Notes under the pieces: model-generated
Seen by the model: only the letters and a program-made list of their open reading frames with translations
Database searches by the model: none
What the model was told of the DNA's origin: nothing
Origin: Kitasatospora sp. MAP12-44
Lineage (GTDB): Bacteria > Actinomycetota > Actinomycetes > Streptomycetales > Streptomycetaceae
Length of the DNA stretch: 64,000 bases
Reading direction: 5' to 3'
NCBI RefSeq assembly: GCF_029892095.1
Contig: NZ_JARZAE010000004.1
Coordinates: 3,410,001-3,474,000 of the forward strand
Translations under genes and position numbers: made by a program
Part shown: in pieces, positions 47,828 through 57,992 of the stretch
How positions within the stretch are numbered: the first letter of the stretch is position 1
Layout of the letters: every line of letters begins with the position of its first letter

Positions 47828-48163
47828 GGTGCCTCCTGCGCCCCCCGCGCGTCGTCGGCGGGAGGGTCGGTCCTGATGGGGGGAGTTGAGGTTGGTCCAG
47901 CTACCACAAGGCAGACTGTCGCAGCCTACAAGGGAACTCCACGGACTCTAACAGTGTGTGGCCACCCGAATGAAGCTCGTGCGCCATGCGCTTCGCCCGG
48001 CCGGGCCGGGATGCCCGCATTTGGCCGGGGATGCGTCCGGAACAGCGCGGATTCGGGTCCGTCATCGGGTGCGGATGAACACACAAAAGGCTGAGCCCCG
48101 CCCCTCTCGAAAGAGGGACGGGGCTCAGCCCGTGAAGCTGTGTCAGCCTCGCGTGACCTGAAG
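47828..48163. other. rplO-secY intergenic region
   Basis: About 336 bases without a supported gene. It holds the terminator at 48089-48130 and must contain a secY promoter (leftward); no confident -35/-10 pair was identified. Most open frames here are shadows. Confidence 0.7.
48089..48130 (-). terminator. spc-operon terminator after rplO
   Basis: A stem of about 18 bp (GGCTGAGCCCCG...CCCTCT with complement) and a 4-base loop, followed in the leftward direction by a T-rich run (CCTTTTGTGT). It is 34 bases past the rplO stop. Confidence 0.85.
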
Positions 48164-48616
48164 TCAGATCAGCTCGGTGACGGTGCCGCCGGCGGCGGTG
48201 ATCTTCGTGGCGGCCGAAGCGGAAACGGCGTCAACCGCAACCTGCAGCGCGACGGAGACCTCGCCGGTGCCCAGGACCTTGACGAGCGAGTTCTTGCGAA
48301 CCGCGCCCTTCTCGACCAGGCCCTCGACGGTGACCTCTCCACCCTGCGGGTAGAGCTCGGCCAGCTTGTCGAGGTTGACCACCTGGAAGGTGATCTTGAA
48401 GGGGTTCTTGAAGCCCTTGAGCTTCGGCAGACGCATGTGGAGGGGCATCTGCCCACCCTCGAAGCGCTGCGGAACCTGGTAACGGGCCTTGGTGCCCTTG
48501 GTGCCACGACCAGCGGTCTTACCCTTGGATGCCTCACCACGACCAACACGGGTCTTGGCGGTCTTGGCACCCGGGGCGGGCCGCAGGTTGTGGATCTTGA
48601 GCGGAGAGTCGCTCAT
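48164..48616 (-). CDS. rplO: 50S ribosomal protein L15
   Basis: 150 aa. The Gly/Lys-rich N-terminal arm ([21 protein letters not shown]) and [18 protein letters not shown] are diagnostic. ATG 48616 lies one base after the rpmD stop. It is the last gene before a strong terminator. Confidence 0.98.
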   Translation of the reverse strand: MSDSPLKIHNLRPAPGAKTAKTRVGRGEASKGKTAGRGTKGTKARYQVPQRFEGGQMPLHMRLPKLKGFKNPFKITFQVVNLDKLAELYPQGGEVTVEGLVEKGAVRKNSLVKVLGTGEVSVALQVAVDAVSASAATKITAAGGTVTELI

Positions 48617-48617
48617 G

Positions 48618-48800
48618 TCAGTCAACCTCCTCGACCGTGACGAGGTGACGCACGGTCTGGGCCATCCCGCGGATCTCGGGACGGTCCTCCTTGACGACCA
48701 CATCGTGCATACGCTTCAGACCCAGCGAGCGCAGCGTCTCGCGGTGGTTCTGCTTGCTACCGATGTAGGACTTGGTCTGAGTGATCTTCAGGCGAGCCAT
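48618..48800 (-). CDS. rpmD: 50S ribosomal protein L30
   Basis: 60 aa, the normal length: [20 protein letters not shown] and [19 protein letters not shown] 48800 overlaps the rpsE stop (TGATG). Confidence 0.97.
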   Translation of the reverse strand: MARLKITQTKSYIGSKQNHRETLRSLGLKRMHDVVVKEDRPEIRGMAQTVRHLVTVEEVD

Positions 48801-49438
48801 CAGACACCCGCCCCTGCCGCAGCGGCGGTGCCGGCCGCGCGAGCGCGCAGCAGGGCGGCCGGAGCCACGTCCTCCAGCGGCAGGCCACGACGGGCAGCGA
48901 TCTCCTCGGGGCGAACAAGGCCCTTCAGAGCAGCCACGGTGGCGTGCACGATGTTGATCGCGTTGTCCGAGCCGAGCGACTTCGACAGGATGTCGTGGAC
49001 GCCGGCACACTCCAGGACGGCACGCACCGGGCCACCGGCGATAACGCCGGTACCGGGGGACGCCGGCTTCAGGAGCACGACGCCGGCGGCCTTCTCGCCC
49101 TGGATCGGGTGCGGGATGGTGCCCTGGATACGGGGGACCTTGAAGAAGTTCTTCTTGGCCTCCTCAACACCCTTGGCGATGGCGGCCGGAACCTCCTTCG
49201 CCTTCCCGTAACCGACACCTACGGTGCCGTCACCGTCGCCCACCACGACCAGCGCGGTGAAGCTGAAACGACGACCACCCTTGACAACCTTGGCGACACG
49301 GTTGATCGCGACAACGCGCTCAACGTAAGCGGTCTTCTCGACGGCGGGGGCGTTGCCCCGGTCGTCACGCTTACGGTCGCGCCGCTCGCCACCGGTGCCG
49401 CCGCCGGCGCCGCTACCGCGGCGCTGGGGTCCAGCCAT
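48800..49438 (-). CDS. rpsE: 30S ribosomal protein S5
   Basis: 212 aa. The S5 core ([48 protein letters not shown]) is intact; Gly/Arg-rich N-terminal and Ala-rich C-terminal extensions are typical of streptomycetes. Confidence 0.98.
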   Translation of the reverse strand: MAGPQRRGSGAGGGTGGERRDRKRDDRGNAPAVEKTAYVERVVAINRVAKVVKGGRRFSFTALVVVGDGDGTVGVGYGKAKEVPAAIAKGVEEAKKNFFKVPRIQGTIPHPIQGEKAAGVVLLKPASPGTGVIAGGPVRAVLECAGVHDILSKSLGSDNAINIVHATVAALKGLVRPEEIAARRGLPLEDVAPAALLRARAAGTAAAAGAGV

Positions 49439-49486
49439 TGGAATTACCTCTCTCGATTACGTCCGTCGACTGAGCCGACGAGCGGC

Positions 49487-49870
49487 TTAGAAGTCGAGCC
49501 CAGCCTCACGGGCGGCGTCCGCCAGGGCGGCGATGCGCCCCGCGTAACGGTTGCCCGCACGGTCGAAAACGACCGTCTCGATGCCGGCGGCCTTGGTGCG
49601 CTCGGCGACCAGGGCTCCGACCTTCTTGGCCAGCTCGCTCTTGTCGCCCTCGACGCCCTTGACGGACACGTCGAGAGTGGACGCCGACGCGAGGGTGTGA
49701 CCCTTGGCGTCGTCGATGACCTGGGCGAAGATGTGGCGGTTCGTGCGGGTCACGACCAGACGAGGACGAACCTCGGTGCCGGTGACGCGCTTGCGAACGC
49801 GGATGGCGCGGCGCTTGCGGGCAGAGGGCTTGTAGGCGTTGCCCTTGCCGATCTTGACAGAAAGACCCAT
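49487..49870 (-). CDS. rplR: 50S ribosomal protein L18
   Basis: 127 aa binding 5S r[21 protein letters not shown] and [24 protein letters not shown] are diagnostic. It lies three bases after rplF. Confidence 0.98.
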   Translation of the reverse strand: MGLSVKIGKGNAYKPSARKRRAIRVRKRVTGTEVRPRLVVTRTNRHIFAQVIDDAKGHTLASASTLDVSVKGVEGDKSELAKKVGALVAERTKAAGIETVVFDRAGNRYAGRIAALADAAREAGLDF

Positions 49871-49873
49871 GGC

Positions 49874-50413
49874 TTACTTACCGCTCTTTCCGACCTTGCG
49901 GCGGATGATCTCGCCCGCGTACTTGACGCCCTTGGCCTTGTACGGGTCGGGCTTGCGCAGCTTGCGGATCTTGGCCGAAACCTCGCCGACCAGCTGCTTG
50001 TCGATCCCGTCCACGTGGAACTTGGTGGGCGACTCGACCACGAAGGAGATGCCCTCCGGGGCCTCGATCAGGATCGGGTGGCTGTAGCCGAGCTGGAACT
50101 CCATGTTGGAGCCCTTCGCTGCGACACGGTAACCAACACCGCTGATCTCCAGCGACTTGCGGTAGCCCGCGGTCACGCCGGTGATCATGTTCGCCACCAG
50201 CGTGCGGGAAAGGCCGTGCAGGGCCTTCGACTGACGCTCGTCGTTCGGGCGCGAGACGACCAGGGTGCCGGTCTCGTCCTTGCTGATCTCGATCGGCGCG
50301 GCAACGGTGTGCGTCAGGGTGCCCTTGGGGCCCTTCACGCCGACCGTCTGGCCATCGATGGTGACGTCCACGCCGGCGGGAACCGGGATGGGCAGCCGTC
50401 CAATACGCGACAT
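49874..50413 (-). CDS. rplF: 50S ribosomal protein L6
   Basis: 179 aa with the two repeated L6 domains; [16 protein letters not shown] at the start and the C-terminal signature [19 protein letters not shown]. It lies 22 bases after rpsH. Confidence 0.98.
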   Translation of the reverse strand: MSRIGRLPIPVPAGVDVTIDGQTVGVKGPKGTLTHTVAAPIEISKDETGTLVVSRPNDERQSKALHGLSRTLVANMITGVTAGYRKSLEISGVGYRVAAKGSNMEFQLGYSHPILIEAPEGISFVVESPTKFHVDGIDKQLVGEVSAKIRKLRKPDPYKAKGVKYAGEIIRRKVGKSGK

Positions 50414-50435
50414 TGCTGTACCTCCGTTTCCCGAA

Positions 50436-50843
50436 TTACCAGACGTAGGCGAGAACTTCTCCGCCTACGCCCTTCTTGGCGGCCTGCTTGTCGGTGAGGA
50501 GACCCGAAGACGTGGAGATGATCGCCACGCCCAGGCCGCCGAGCACCTTCGGCAGGTTGGTGGACTTTGCGTAGACCCGCAGGCCCGGCTTGCTGATGCG
50601 CTTGATACCAGCGATCGAGCGCTCGCGGTTGGGGCCGAACTTGAGCTCGATGGTCAGCTTCTTGCCGACCTCGTTCTCCTGCGGCTCCTCGACCTTCCAG
50701 CTGGAGATGTAACCCTCCTGCTGCAGGATCTGCGCGACGTGCGACTTGATCTTGCTAGCCGGCATCGCCACGGTGTCGTGGTACGCCGAGTTCGCGTTAC
50801 GCAGACGCGTGAGCATGTCTGCGATGGGGTCGGTCATGGTCAT
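50436..50843 (-). CDS. rpsH: 30S ribosomal protein S8
   Basis: 135 aa: [14 protein letters not shown] at the start and [26 protein letters not shown] at the end (shown in part by [11 protein letters not shown]). The ATG at 50843 gives the streptomycete N-terminus MTMTDP; a second ATG lies two codons in. A strong hairpin precedes the gene at 50888-50919. In E. coli S8 autoregulates its operon; whether that applies here is not known. Confidence 0.97.
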   Translation of the reverse strand: MTMTDPIADMLTRLRNANSAYHDTVAMPASKIKSHVAQILQQEGYISSWKVEEPQENEVGKKLTIELKFGPNRERSIAGIKRISKPGLRVYAKSTNLPKVLGGLGVAIISTSSGLLTDKQAAKKGVGGEVLAYVW

Positions 50844-50887
50844 GATGGCCTCAGGCCTCTCTCGCCGTGGTTTCTCCGCGCCAGGTC

Positions 50888-50919
50888 CCCCCGTCGCACT
50901 CCGAGGAGTGCGACGGGGG
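50888..50919 (-). terminator. Strong hairpin between rpsZ and rpsH
   Basis: A 14-bp GC-rich stem (CCCCCGTCGCACTC with its complement) and a 4-base loop, 45 bases upstream of rpsH in a 271-base gap inside the spc operon. No T run, so attenuation, processing or protein binding are alternatives to termination. Confidence 0.5.
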
Positions 50920-51114
50920 CACAGACGCAGGGGACCTGCGGCGTTAGTAAGACTGGGTGCGAGCCTTCCGAAGAAGATCACGAGCAGCTATGGAGCTGCC
51001 GCGACAGGGGGCCCGACCCCACTACCTTACGGGATCTCGTACGAGAGCCCAAAAGCAGGTGATGTGGGGTCGGACACCACTGTGTCTCGCGTTGGCGTTA
51101 CCCGAGGTCCTGGA

Positions 51115-51300
51115 CTACCAGGAGCTCTTGGTGACGCCCGGCAGCTCGCCGCGGTGCGCCATCTCACGGAGGCAGACACGGCACAGGCCGAACTTGCGGT
51201 ACACCGAGTGCGGACGGCCACAGCGCTGGCAGCGCGTGTAGGCACGGACCGCGAACTTCGGCTTACGAGCGGCCTTCGCGATAAGGGACTTCTTCGCCAT
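51115..51300 (-). CDS. rpsZ: 30S ribosomal protein S14, zinc-binding type
   Basis: 61 aa with two CxxC pairs (TRCQRCGR and GLCRVCLRE), the zinc C+ form. It ends LPGVTKSSW. It lies four bases after rplE. Many actinobacteria have a second, zinc-free S14 elsewhere. Confidence 0.97.
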   Translation of the reverse strand: MAKKSLIAKAARKPKFAVRAYTRCQRCGRPHSVYRKFGLCRVCLREMAHRGELPGVTKSSW

Positions 51301-51304
51301 GTGC

Positions 51305-51883
51305 TTACGCCTCCTTGAACGGGAAGCCCAGAGCGCGCAGGAGCGCCCGGCCCTCGTCGTCGGTCTGGGCGGTGGTCACGACGGTGATGTCCATACCGCG
51401 CTGACGGTCGACCTTGTCCTGGTCGATCTCGTGGAACATGACCTGCTCGGTCAGACCGAAGGTGTAGTTGCCACGGCCGTCGAACTGCTTCGGGGAGAGA
51501 CCACGGAAGTCGCGGATACGCGGCAGAGCCAGCGACACCAGACGGTCCAGGAACTCCCACATGCGGTCACCGCGAAGGGTGACGTGGGTGCCGATCGGCT
51601 GACCCTCACGCAGCTTGAACTGCGCGATGGACTTGCGAGCCTTCGTCACCGCCGGCTTCTGGCCGGTGATGGCGGTGAGGTCGCGGATGGCACCGTCGAT
51701 CAGCTTGGAGTCGCGGGCGGCCTCGCCCACACCCATGTTGACCACGACCTTGACCAGGCCGGGGATCAGCATGACGTTCTCGTACGAGAACTCTTCCTTG
51801 AGCTGCGGCTTGATCTCGTCGTTGTAACGCGTCTTGAGGCGGGGGGCCACCTTCTCGACGTTCTCGATGGTCGTCTCAGACAT
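51305..51883 (-). CDS. rplE: 50S ribosomal protein L5
   Basis: 192 aa binding 5S r[40 protein letters not shown] and [20 protein letters not shown] are diagnostic (each under family-typical spacing). The start overlaps the rplX stop by one base. Confidence 0.98.
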   Translation of the reverse strand: MSETTIENVEKVAPRLKTRYNDEIKPQLKEEFSYENVMLIPGLVKVVVNMGVGEAARDSKLIDGAIRDLTAITGQKPAVTKARKSIAQFKLREGQPIGTHVTLRGDRMWEFLDRLVSLALPRIRDFRGLSPKQFDGRGNYTFGLTEQVMFHEIDQDKVDRQRGMDITVVTTAQTDDEGRALLRALGFPFKEA

Positions 51884-52206
51884 CAGATGTCCTCACCGGT
51901 TCGCTTGGCAACGCGGATCTTGTTGCCCTCGTCATCGAAGCGGTAACCAACGCGAGTGACGACCTTCTTGCCGTCCTTCTCGACGACCAGCTGCACGTTG
52001 GAAACGTGCACCGGGGCCTCGACGGTGATGATGCCACCGGCGGTGCCCTGGCCGGGCTTGGTGTGCTTCTTGACCCGGTTCACACCCTCGACGAGAACCT
52101 TGTTGGCCTCGGGCATGGCCTGAATGACCTTGCCCTGCTTGCCGCGGTCCTTGCCGGTGATGACCTGAACCAGGTCACCCTTCTTGATCTTCATGCTGTT
52201 CGCCAT
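51883..52206 (-). CDS. rplX: 50S ribosomal protein L24
   Basis: 107 aa with the KOW motif [20 protein letters not shown] near the N-terminus; an assembly initiator of the large subunit. It lies three bases after rplN. Confidence 0.98.
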   Translation of the reverse strand: MANSMKIKKGDLVQVITGKDRGKQGKVIQAMPEANKVLVEGVNRVKKHTKPGQGTAGGIITVEAPVHVSNVQLVVEKDGKKVVTRVGYRFDDEGNKIRVAKRTGEDI

Positions 52207-52209
52207 GGG

Positions 52210-52581
52210 TTAGAGCACCTCCGGCGCAAGCGAGATGATCTTCATGAACTTCTTGTCGCGCAGCTCGCGGCCCACCGGGCCGAAGATGCGGGTTCCACGG
52301 GGGTCACCATCGGTGTTCTTCAGAACAACCGCGGCGTTCTCGTCGAACCGGATGTACGAACCGTCGGGACGACGGCGCGACTTCACGGTGCGGACGATGA
52401 CGCACTTGACGACGTCACCCTTCTTCACCGAGCCACCGGGGATCGCGTCCTTGACGGTCGCGACAATGACGTCCCCGATACCGGCGTAGCGGCGACCGGA
52501 ACCACCGAGAACGCGGATGCAAAGGATTTCCTTTGCGCCCGTGTTGTCGGCGACCCGCAGTCGCGACTCCTGCTGGATCAC
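52210..52581 (-). CDS. rplN: 50S ribosomal protein L14
   Basis: 123 aa, start [22 protein letters not shown] and [20 protein letters not shown] are diagnostic. A 103-base gap separates it from rpsQ. Confidence 0.98.
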   Translation of the reverse strand: MIQQESRLRVADNTGAKEILCIRVLGGSGRRYAGIGDVIVATVKDAIPGGSVKKGDVVKCVIVRTVKSRRRPDGSYIRFDENAAVVLKNTDGDPRGTRIFGPVGRELRDKKFMKIISLAPEVL

Positions 52582-52684
52582 AGCTTTCTCCTGATCGTCA
52601 ACGAGAGTTGACGGGCCGGCCGCTGCTCACACCGGCGCCCCGCGAGGGGCCCGATGCACATACGGCCGTACCCGGACAACTTCG

Positions 52685-52966
52685 TTACTTGGCCTTCTCG
52701 AGGATCTCGACGACGCGCCAGCGCTTCGTCGCGGACAGCGGACGGGTCTCCGCGAGGAGCACCCGGTCGCCGATGCCGCAGGCGTTCGCCTCGTCGTGCG
52801 CCTTCAGCTTGTTCGTACGGCGGATGACCTTGCCGTACAGAGCGTGCTTGACGCGGTCCTCGACGGCGACAACGACGGTCTTGTCCATCTTGTCGCTGAC
52901 GACGAGACCCTCACGGGTCTTGCGGAAGCCGCGCGCCTCAGTCTCGTTGGTGGTGTTCTCAGTCAT
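52685..52966 (-). CDS. rpsQ: 30S ribosomal protein S17
   Basis: 93 aa, OB-fold protein: [36 protein letters not shown] and [18 protein letters not shown]. Start overlaps the rpmC stop by one base. Confidence 0.98.
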   Translation of the reverse strand: MTENTTNETEARGFRKTREGLVVSDKMDKTVVVAVEDRVKHALYGKVIRRTNKLKAHDEANACGIGDRVLLAETRPLSATKRWRVVEILEKAK

Positions 52967-53190
52967 CAGGCGTTCTCCACCGTCTCGATGCCCAGCTCGC
53001 GCTCGCGCATCAGGGTGTAGATCCGCGCGATGTCCTTACGGACGAGCTTGAGCCGTCCGTGGTTGTCGAGCTGCCCGGTCGCCGCCTGGAAGCGGAGGTT
53101 GAACAGCTCCTCCTTGGCCTCGCGCAGCTTGCCAACGAGTCCGTCGTTGTCGAGCTCGCGAAGCTCTGCAGCCTTGGTGCCGGCCGACAT
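52966..53190 (-). CDS. rpmC: 50S ribosomal protein L29
   Basis: 74 aa, a helical hairpin: [20 protein letters not shown] and [15 protein letters not shown]. Start overlaps the rplP stop by one base (TGATG). Confidence 0.97.
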   Translation of the reverse strand: MSAGTKAAELRELDNDGLVGKLREAKEELFNLRFQAATGQLDNHGRLKLVRKDIARIYTLMRERELGIETVENA

Positions 53191-53609
53191 CAGCTCTCAC
53201 CTGCCTCGCGCCGGACAATCCGGCACTTCATCGGGAGCTTGTGAGCAGCGCGGGTGAGCGCCTCACGAGCAACCTTCTCATTGGGGTAGGACAGTTCAAA
53301 CATGATCCGTCCCGGGTGAACGTTGGCGATCCACCACTCCGGCGAACCCTTACCGGAACCCATGCGGGTCTCGGCAGGCTTCTTGGTGAGGGGACGGTCC
53401 GGGTAGATGTTGATCCAGACCTTGCCGCCACGCTTGATGTGACGGGTGACGGCGATACGAGCGGACTCGATCTGCCGGTTCGTCACGTAGGCCGGGGTGA
53501 CGGCCTGGATGCCGTACTCGCCGAACGCGAGTTCGGTGCCACCCTTGGCAGCGCCGCGGCGCTTCGGGTGGTGCTGCTTGCGGTGCTTGACCCGACGGGG
53601 GATCAGCAT
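53190..53609 (-). CDS. rplP: 50S ribosomal protein L16
   Basis: 139 aa: [18 protein letters not shown] at the start, [16 protein letters not shown] and [12 protein letters not shown] are diagnostic. It sits near the A site on the large subunit. Five bases after rpsC. Confidence 0.98.
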   Translation of the reverse strand: MLIPRRVKHRKQHHPKRRGAAKGGTELAFGEYGIQAVTPAYVTNRQIESARIAVTRHIKRGGKVWINIYPDRPLTKKPAETRMGSGKGSPEWWIANVHPGRIMFELSYPNEKVAREALTRAAHKLPMKCRIVRREAGES

Positions 53610-53614
53610 GTCGG

Positions 53615-54451
53615 TCAGGCCTCCGTTCCGGTGCTCTCGACAGCCGGCGCCTCGGCGGTCACCTGGGCAGCGCCCTCGGTGTTCGCCGGACGACGGCCGC
53701 CACGGGCTGCGCCACCGCGCTCGCCACCACGGCCACCGCGCTCGCCGCCACGCGCGGGGCGGGCGTCGGTGCGGGCCGGGCGGTTGCCCGAGCGGGCAGC
53801 AGCGTTCTCAGCGCGGACCTCGGCGATGTTCTTGACATCGCCCTTGTAGATCCAGACCTTCACGCCGATACGGCCGAAGGTCGTCTTGGCCTCGAAGAAG
53901 CCGTAGTCGACGTTCGCGCGCAGCGTGTGCAGCGGCACACGACCCTCGCGGTAGAACTCCGAACGGCTCATCTCGGCGCCGCCGAGACGACCGGAGCACT
54001 GGACCTTGATGCCCTTGGCGCCGGACTTCATGGTGCCCTGCATGCTCTTACGCATGGCACGGCGGAACGACACGCGGGAGGACAGCTGCTCCGCGACGCC
54101 CTGAGCCACGAGCTGGGCGTCCAGCTCGGGGTTCTTGACCTCGAGGATGTTCAGCTGGACCTGCTTGCCGGTCAGCTTCTCGAGGTCGCCGCGGATGCGG
54201 TCGGCCTCGGTGCCACGGCGACCGATGACGATGCCGGGGCGGGCGGTGTGGATGTCGACCCGGACGCGGTCGCGGGTGCGCTCGATCTCAACCTTCGAGA
54301 TACCGGCGCGCTCCATGCCCTTCGTCATCATGCGACGAATGGCAACGTCTTCCTTGACGTAGTCCGAGTACAGCTTGTCGGCGTACCAGCGGGACTTGAA
54401 GTCCGTGCTGATGCCGAGGCGGAACCCGTGCGGGTTAACCTTCTGGCCCAT
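53615..54451 (-). CDS. rpsC: 30S ribosomal protein S3
   Basis: 278 aa. KH domain ([17 protein letters not shown]) and C-terminal S3 domain ([37 protein letters not shown]). A Gly/Arg-rich tail of about 60 residues after the core is common in streptomycetes. Start overlaps the rplV stop by one base. Confidence 0.98.
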   Translation of the reverse strand: MGQKVNPHGFRLGISTDFKSRWYADKLYSDYVKEDVAIRRMMTKGMERAGISKVEIERTRDRVRVDIHTARPGIVIGRRGTEADRIRGDLEKLTGKQVQLNILEVKNPELDAQLVAQGVAEQLSSRVSFRRAMRKSMQGTMKSGAKGIKVQCSGRLGGAEMSRSEFYREGRVPLHTLRANVDYGFFEAKTTFGRIGVKVWIYKGDVKNIAEVRAENAAARSGNRPARTDARPARGGERGGRGGERGGAARGGRRPANTEGAAQVTAEAPAVESTGTEA

Positions 54452-54798
54452 TACCGGGTCCCTTCCTTGCTGCTGACGACCACGGTGATGTGGCTGGTCC
54501 GCTTGCGGATCCGGTAGGCGCGGCCCTGGGCACGCGGACGGAACCGCTTCAGGGTCGGGCCCTCGTCGACGTACGCCTCGCTGATCACGAGGTCGTCCGC
54601 GGGGTTGTGGTTGTAGTTGTGCACGGCGTTGGCAATGGCGCTGTCGAGCACCTTGCCGACCGGCACGGTAGCGGCCTGCGGAGCGAAACGCAGGACCGCC
54701 TGGGCCTCCGTGGCGTTCAGGCCACGGATGAGGTCCACCACGCGGCGGGCCTTCATGGGCGTGACGCGGATGTACCGCGCCTGGGCCCTGGCTTCCAT
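54451..54798 (-). CDS. rplV: 50S ribosomal protein L22
   Basis: 115 aa: [20 protein letters not shown] at the start, [20 protein letters not shown] with the exit-tunnel loop, and SHITVVV. ATG 54798 is chosen by family length; in-frame ATG codons further up would add residues not typical of L22. Confidence 0.97.
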   Translation of the reverse strand: MEARAQARYIRVTPMKARRVVDLIRGLNATEAQAVLRFAPQAATVPVGKVLDSAIANAVHNYNHNPADDLVISEAYVDEGPTLKRFRPRAQGRAYRIRKRTSHITVVVSSKEGTR

Positions 54799-54850
54799 GG
54801 TTGTCCCCTTGCTGGTGTAAGTCATGAGTCGTTGCTTATCCGCTTGGCGA

Positions 54851-55132
54851 CTAGCGACGCTTCGACTTGCGGTCGTCCTTGACGTGACCGCGGAACGTAC
54901 GCGTCGGCGCGAACTCGCCGAGCTTGTGGCCGACCATCGACTCGGTGACGAACACCGGGACGTGCTTACGACCATCGTGCACCGCGATCGTGTGACCGAG
55001 CATGCTCGGGCTGATCACGGAGCGGCGGGACCAGGTCTTGATGACGTTCTGGGTACCCGCTTCGTTCTGGACGTCCACCTTCTTGATGAGGTGGCCGTCG
55101 ATGAAGGGGCCCTTCTTGAGACTGCGCGGCAT
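54851..55132 (-). CDS. rpsS: 30S ribosomal protein S19
   Basis: 93 aa: [39 protein letters not shown] and [16 protein letters not shown]. Lies 11 bases after rplB. Confidence 0.98.
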   Translation of the reverse strand: MPRSLKKGPFIDGHLIKKVDVQNEAGTQNVIKTWSRRSVISPSMLGHTIAVHDGRKHVPVFVTESMVGHKLGEFAPTRTFRGHVKDDRKSKRR

Positions 55133-55143
55133 CTGACCTGCTC

Positions 55144-55980
55144 CTAGCGCTTCTTGTTGGTCTTGCGGCGGCGCACGATGAGGGCGTTCGAGGCCTTGTT
55201 CGGCTTACGAGTACGACCCTCCTTCTTGCCCCACGGCGAAACCGGGTGGCGACCACCGGAGGTCTTACCCTCACCACCACCGTGCGGGTGGTCGATCGGG
55301 TTCATGGCCACACCACGCACGGTCGGGCGAACGCCCTTCCAGCGCATACGGCCGGCCTTGCCCCAGTTGATGTTCGACTGCTCGGCGTTGCCGACCTCGC
55401 CGATGGTGGCGCGGCAACGCGCGTCCACCATGCGGGTCTCGCCGGACGGCATACGCAGGGTCGCGAAGCGCCCCTCACGAGCCAGCAGCTGAATACCGGC
55501 GCCGGCGGAGCGGGCCATCTTGGCACCGCCGCCCGGACGCAGCTCCACAGCGTGGATGACGGTACCGACGGGGATGTTGCGCAGCGGCAGGTTGTTGCCC
55601 GGCTTGATGTCGGCCGCGGGGCCGTTCTCAATACGGTCACCCTGCGACAGCTTCGCGGGGGCGATGATGTAGCGCTTCTCGCCGTCCGCGTAGTGCAGCA
55701 GCGCGATGCGCGCGGTGCGGTTGGGGTCGTACTCGATGTGCGCGACCTTGGCCGGCACGCCGTCCTTGTCGTGACGACGGAAGTCGATCACGCGGTAGGC
55801 GCGCTTGTGTCCGCCACCCTGGTGGCGAGCGGTGATACGACCGGCGTTGTTACGGCCGCCCTTGCTGTGCAGGGGGCGAACCAGCGACTTCTCCGGCGTG
55901 GACCGCGTGATCTCTACGAAGTCGGCCACGCTGGAGCCACGACGGCCCGGCGTAGTCGGCTTGTACTTGCGGATGCCCAT
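55144..55980 (-). CDS. rplB: 50S ribosomal protein L2
   Basis: 278 aa, peptidyl-transferase-proximal. [20 protein letters not shown], the conserved His-containing [18 protein letters not shown] and basic tail are complete. Lies 42 bases after rplW. Confidence 0.99.
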   Translation of the reverse strand: MGIRKYKPTTPGRRGSSVADFVEITRSTPEKSLVRPLHSKGGRNNAGRITARHQGGGHKRAYRVIDFRRHDKDGVPAKVAHIEYDPNRTARIALLHYADGEKRYIIAPAKLSQGDRIENGPAADIKPGNNLPLRNIPVGTVIHAVELRPGGGAKMARSAGAGIQLLAREGRFATLRMPSGETRMVDARCRATIGEVGNAEQSNINWGKAGRMRWKGVRPTVRGVAMNPIDHPHGGGEGKTSGGRHPVSPWGKKEGRTRKPNKASNALIVRRRKTNKKR

Positions 55981-56022
55981 TTGGCTCTCTCGTCCTCGTC
56001 CTTATCGACGGCACGATCTCCG

Positions 56023-56343
56023 TTAGGAGACCGGACCACCGAAGATGTCGATGCGGTTGCCCTCAGCCAGCGTCACGATGGCGCGCTTGGTGTCCTTGCG
56101 CTTGCCAAAGCCCGTCTTGGAGCGCTTGCGCTTGCCCTGACGGTTGAGCGTGTTGACGGACTCGACCTTGACCGAGAAGACCGCCTCGACGGCCTGCTTG
56201 ATCTGGGTCTTGTTGGCACCCGGCGACACGACGAACGTGTACTTGTTCTCGTCGAGGAGCGAGTAGCTCTTCTCCGAGATGACCGGCTTCACCAAGATGT
56301 CACGGGGGTCCGTGAACGTCTTGCTCGTGATCTCTGCAGCCAT
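56023..56343 (-). CDS. rplW: 50S ribosomal protein L23
   Basis: 106 aa at the tunnel exit: [20 protein letters not shown] and [20 protein letters not shown]. Start overlaps the rplD stop by one base (TGATG). Confidence 0.98.
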   Translation of the reverse strand: MAAEITSKTFTDPRDILVKPVISEKSYSLLDENKYTFVVSPGANKTQIKQAVEAVFSVKVESVNTLNRQGKRKRSKTGFGKRKDTKRAIVTLAEGNRIDIFGGPVS

Positions 56344-57020
56344 CAGGCGGCGCTCCCTTCGAGCTCGCCCTCAGCAGCCACAGCCTTGGCGGACGCGGCG
56401 GGACCCGCCACGAAACGCTCGAAGGCGGCCTGGGTGAAGACCACGTCGTCGGAGACGAGCACGTCGTAGGTGTTCAGCTGACCGGCGTCCAGGATGTGGA
56501 CGTTCGGCAGGTTGCGGGCGCTCTTCAGACCCAGCTCGTCGGCACGCTCGACGACGAGGAGGATGTTCTTGCGCTCGGTGATCTTGCCGAACAGGCCCTT
56601 GGCAGCCTTGGTCGACGGCGCCTCGGTCGCGGTCACGCCAGTGATGACGTGGATGCGGTCGTGACGGGCCCGGTCGGTGAGCGCGCCACGCAGAGCGGCG
56701 GCGATCATCTTCTTGGGGGTCCGCTGCGAGTAGTCACGCGGCTTCGGGCCGTGGACAACGCCACCGCCGGCGAACTGCGGAGCGCGGGTCGAGCCCTGAC
56801 GGGCGCGGCCGGTGCCCTTCTGGCGGTACGGCTTGCGGCCGCCGCCTCGGACCTCGCCACGACGCTTGGTCGAGTGCGTACCCTGACGGGCGCCGGCGAG
56901 CTGAGCGACGACGACCTGGTGCATCAGCGGAACGCTGACCTTGGCGTCGAAGATCTCAGCCGGCAGCTCAAGGGTGCCGGTCTTGTCGCCCGCGGGCGAC
57001 AGGATGTCAATGGTGCTCAT
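56343..57020 (-). CDS. rplD: 50S ribosomal protein L4
   Basis: 225 aa. The tunnel loop ([40 protein letters not shown]) and the C-terminal fold are complete. In E. coli L4 represses the S10 operon; no such leader structure was verified here. Lies four bases after rplC. Confidence 0.98.
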   Translation of the reverse strand: MSTIDILSPAGDKTGTLELPAEIFDAKVSVPLMHQVVVAQLAGARQGTHSTKRRGEVRGGGRKPYRQKGTGRARQGSTRAPQFAGGGVVHGPKPRDYSQRTPKKMIAAALRGALTDRARHDRIHVITGVTATEAPSTKAAKGLFGKITERKNILLVVERADELGLKSARNLPNVHILDAGQLNTYDVLVSDDVVFTQAAFERFVAGPAASAKAVAAEGELEGSAA

Positions 57021-57024
57021 ATCC

Positions 57025-57669
57025 TCACAGCCCCTTCGCCGCGGTGCGGACGAGGATGAGGCCGCCGTTCGGACCGGGGATTGCGCCCTTGATCAGGAGC
57101 AGCCCCTTCTCCGCGTCAACGGCGTGGATGGTCAGGTTCTGGGTGGTCACGCGCTCGTGGCCCATCCGGCCGGCCATCTTCATGCCCTTGAACACGCGAC
57201 CCGGGGTGGCGCAGCCACCGATCGAGCCGGGCGAACGGTGCTTGCGCTGCACGCCGTGACCGGCGCCGAGGCCCTTGAAGTTGTGACGCTTCATGACACC
57301 GGCGAAGCCCTTGCCCTTGGAGGTGCCGGTCACGTCGACCTTGACACCCGCCTCGAACAGCTCAGCGGTGATCTCCTGGCCCAGCGTGTACTCGGACGCG
57401 TCCGAGGTACGCAGCTCGACCAGGTGGCGGCGCGGGGTGACACCGGCCTTGGCGAAGTGACCCGCGAGGGGCTTGTTCACCTTGCGGGGGTCGATCTCGC
57501 CGAAGCCGATCTGCACGGCGTCGTAGCCGGTGCCATCAGCGGTGTGGATCTGGGTCACGACATTCGGCCCGGCCTTGACGACGGTCACCGGAACAATCCG
57601 GTTGTTCTCGTCCCAGACCTGGGTCATGCCGAGCTTCTCGCCCAGGATGCCCTTAATCTGCTTTGCCAT
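57025..57669 (-). CDS. rplC: 50S ribosomal protein L3
   Basis: 214 aa: [20 protein letters not shown] at the start and the signature [20 protein letters not shown] in the core. Lies 14 bases after rpsJ. Confidence 0.98.
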   Translation of the reverse strand: MAKQIKGILGEKLGMTQVWDENNRIVPVTVVKAGPNVVTQIHTADGTGYDAVQIGFGEIDPRKVNKPLAGHFAKAGVTPRRHLVELRTSDASEYTLGQEITAELFEAGVKVDVTGTSKGKGFAGVMKRHNFKGLGAGHGVQRKHRSPGSIGGCATPGRVFKGMKMAGRMGHERVTTQNLTIHAVDAEKGLLLIKGAIPGPNGGLILVRTAAKGL

Positions 57670-57683
57670 CTTCGTCGCGCCTC

Positions 57684-57992
57684 TCAGAGCTTGATCTCGA
57701 TGTCGACGCCGGCCGGAAGGTCGAGGCGCATCAGCGAGTCAACGGTCTTCGGGGTCGGGTCGAGGATGTCGATCAGACGCTTGTGGGTGCGCATCTCGAA
57801 GTGCTCGCGCGAGTCCTTGTACTTGTGCGGCGAGCGGATGACGCAGTAGACGTTCTTCTCAGTGGGCAGCGGCACCGGGCCCGCGACCTGCGCACCAGTG
57901 CGAATGACGGTCTCGACGATCTTCTTCGCCGAGGAGTCAATCACCTCGTGGTCGTAGGCCTTGAGCCGGATGCGGATCTTCTGTCCCGCCAT
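57684..57992 (-). CDS. rpsJ: 30S ribosomal protein S10
   Basis: 102 aa: [20 protein letters not shown] at the start and [23 protein letters not shown] 57992 is family-typical; the longer frame up to 58223 is not coding. It is the first gene of the S10 operon; also a transcription antitermination factor (NusE) in other bacteria. Confidence 0.98.
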   Translation of the reverse strand: MAGQKIRIRLKAYDHEVIDSSAKKIVETVIRTGAQVAGPVPLPTEKNVYCVIRSPHKYKDSREHFEMRTHKRLIDILDPTPKTVDSLMRLDLPAGVDIEIKL

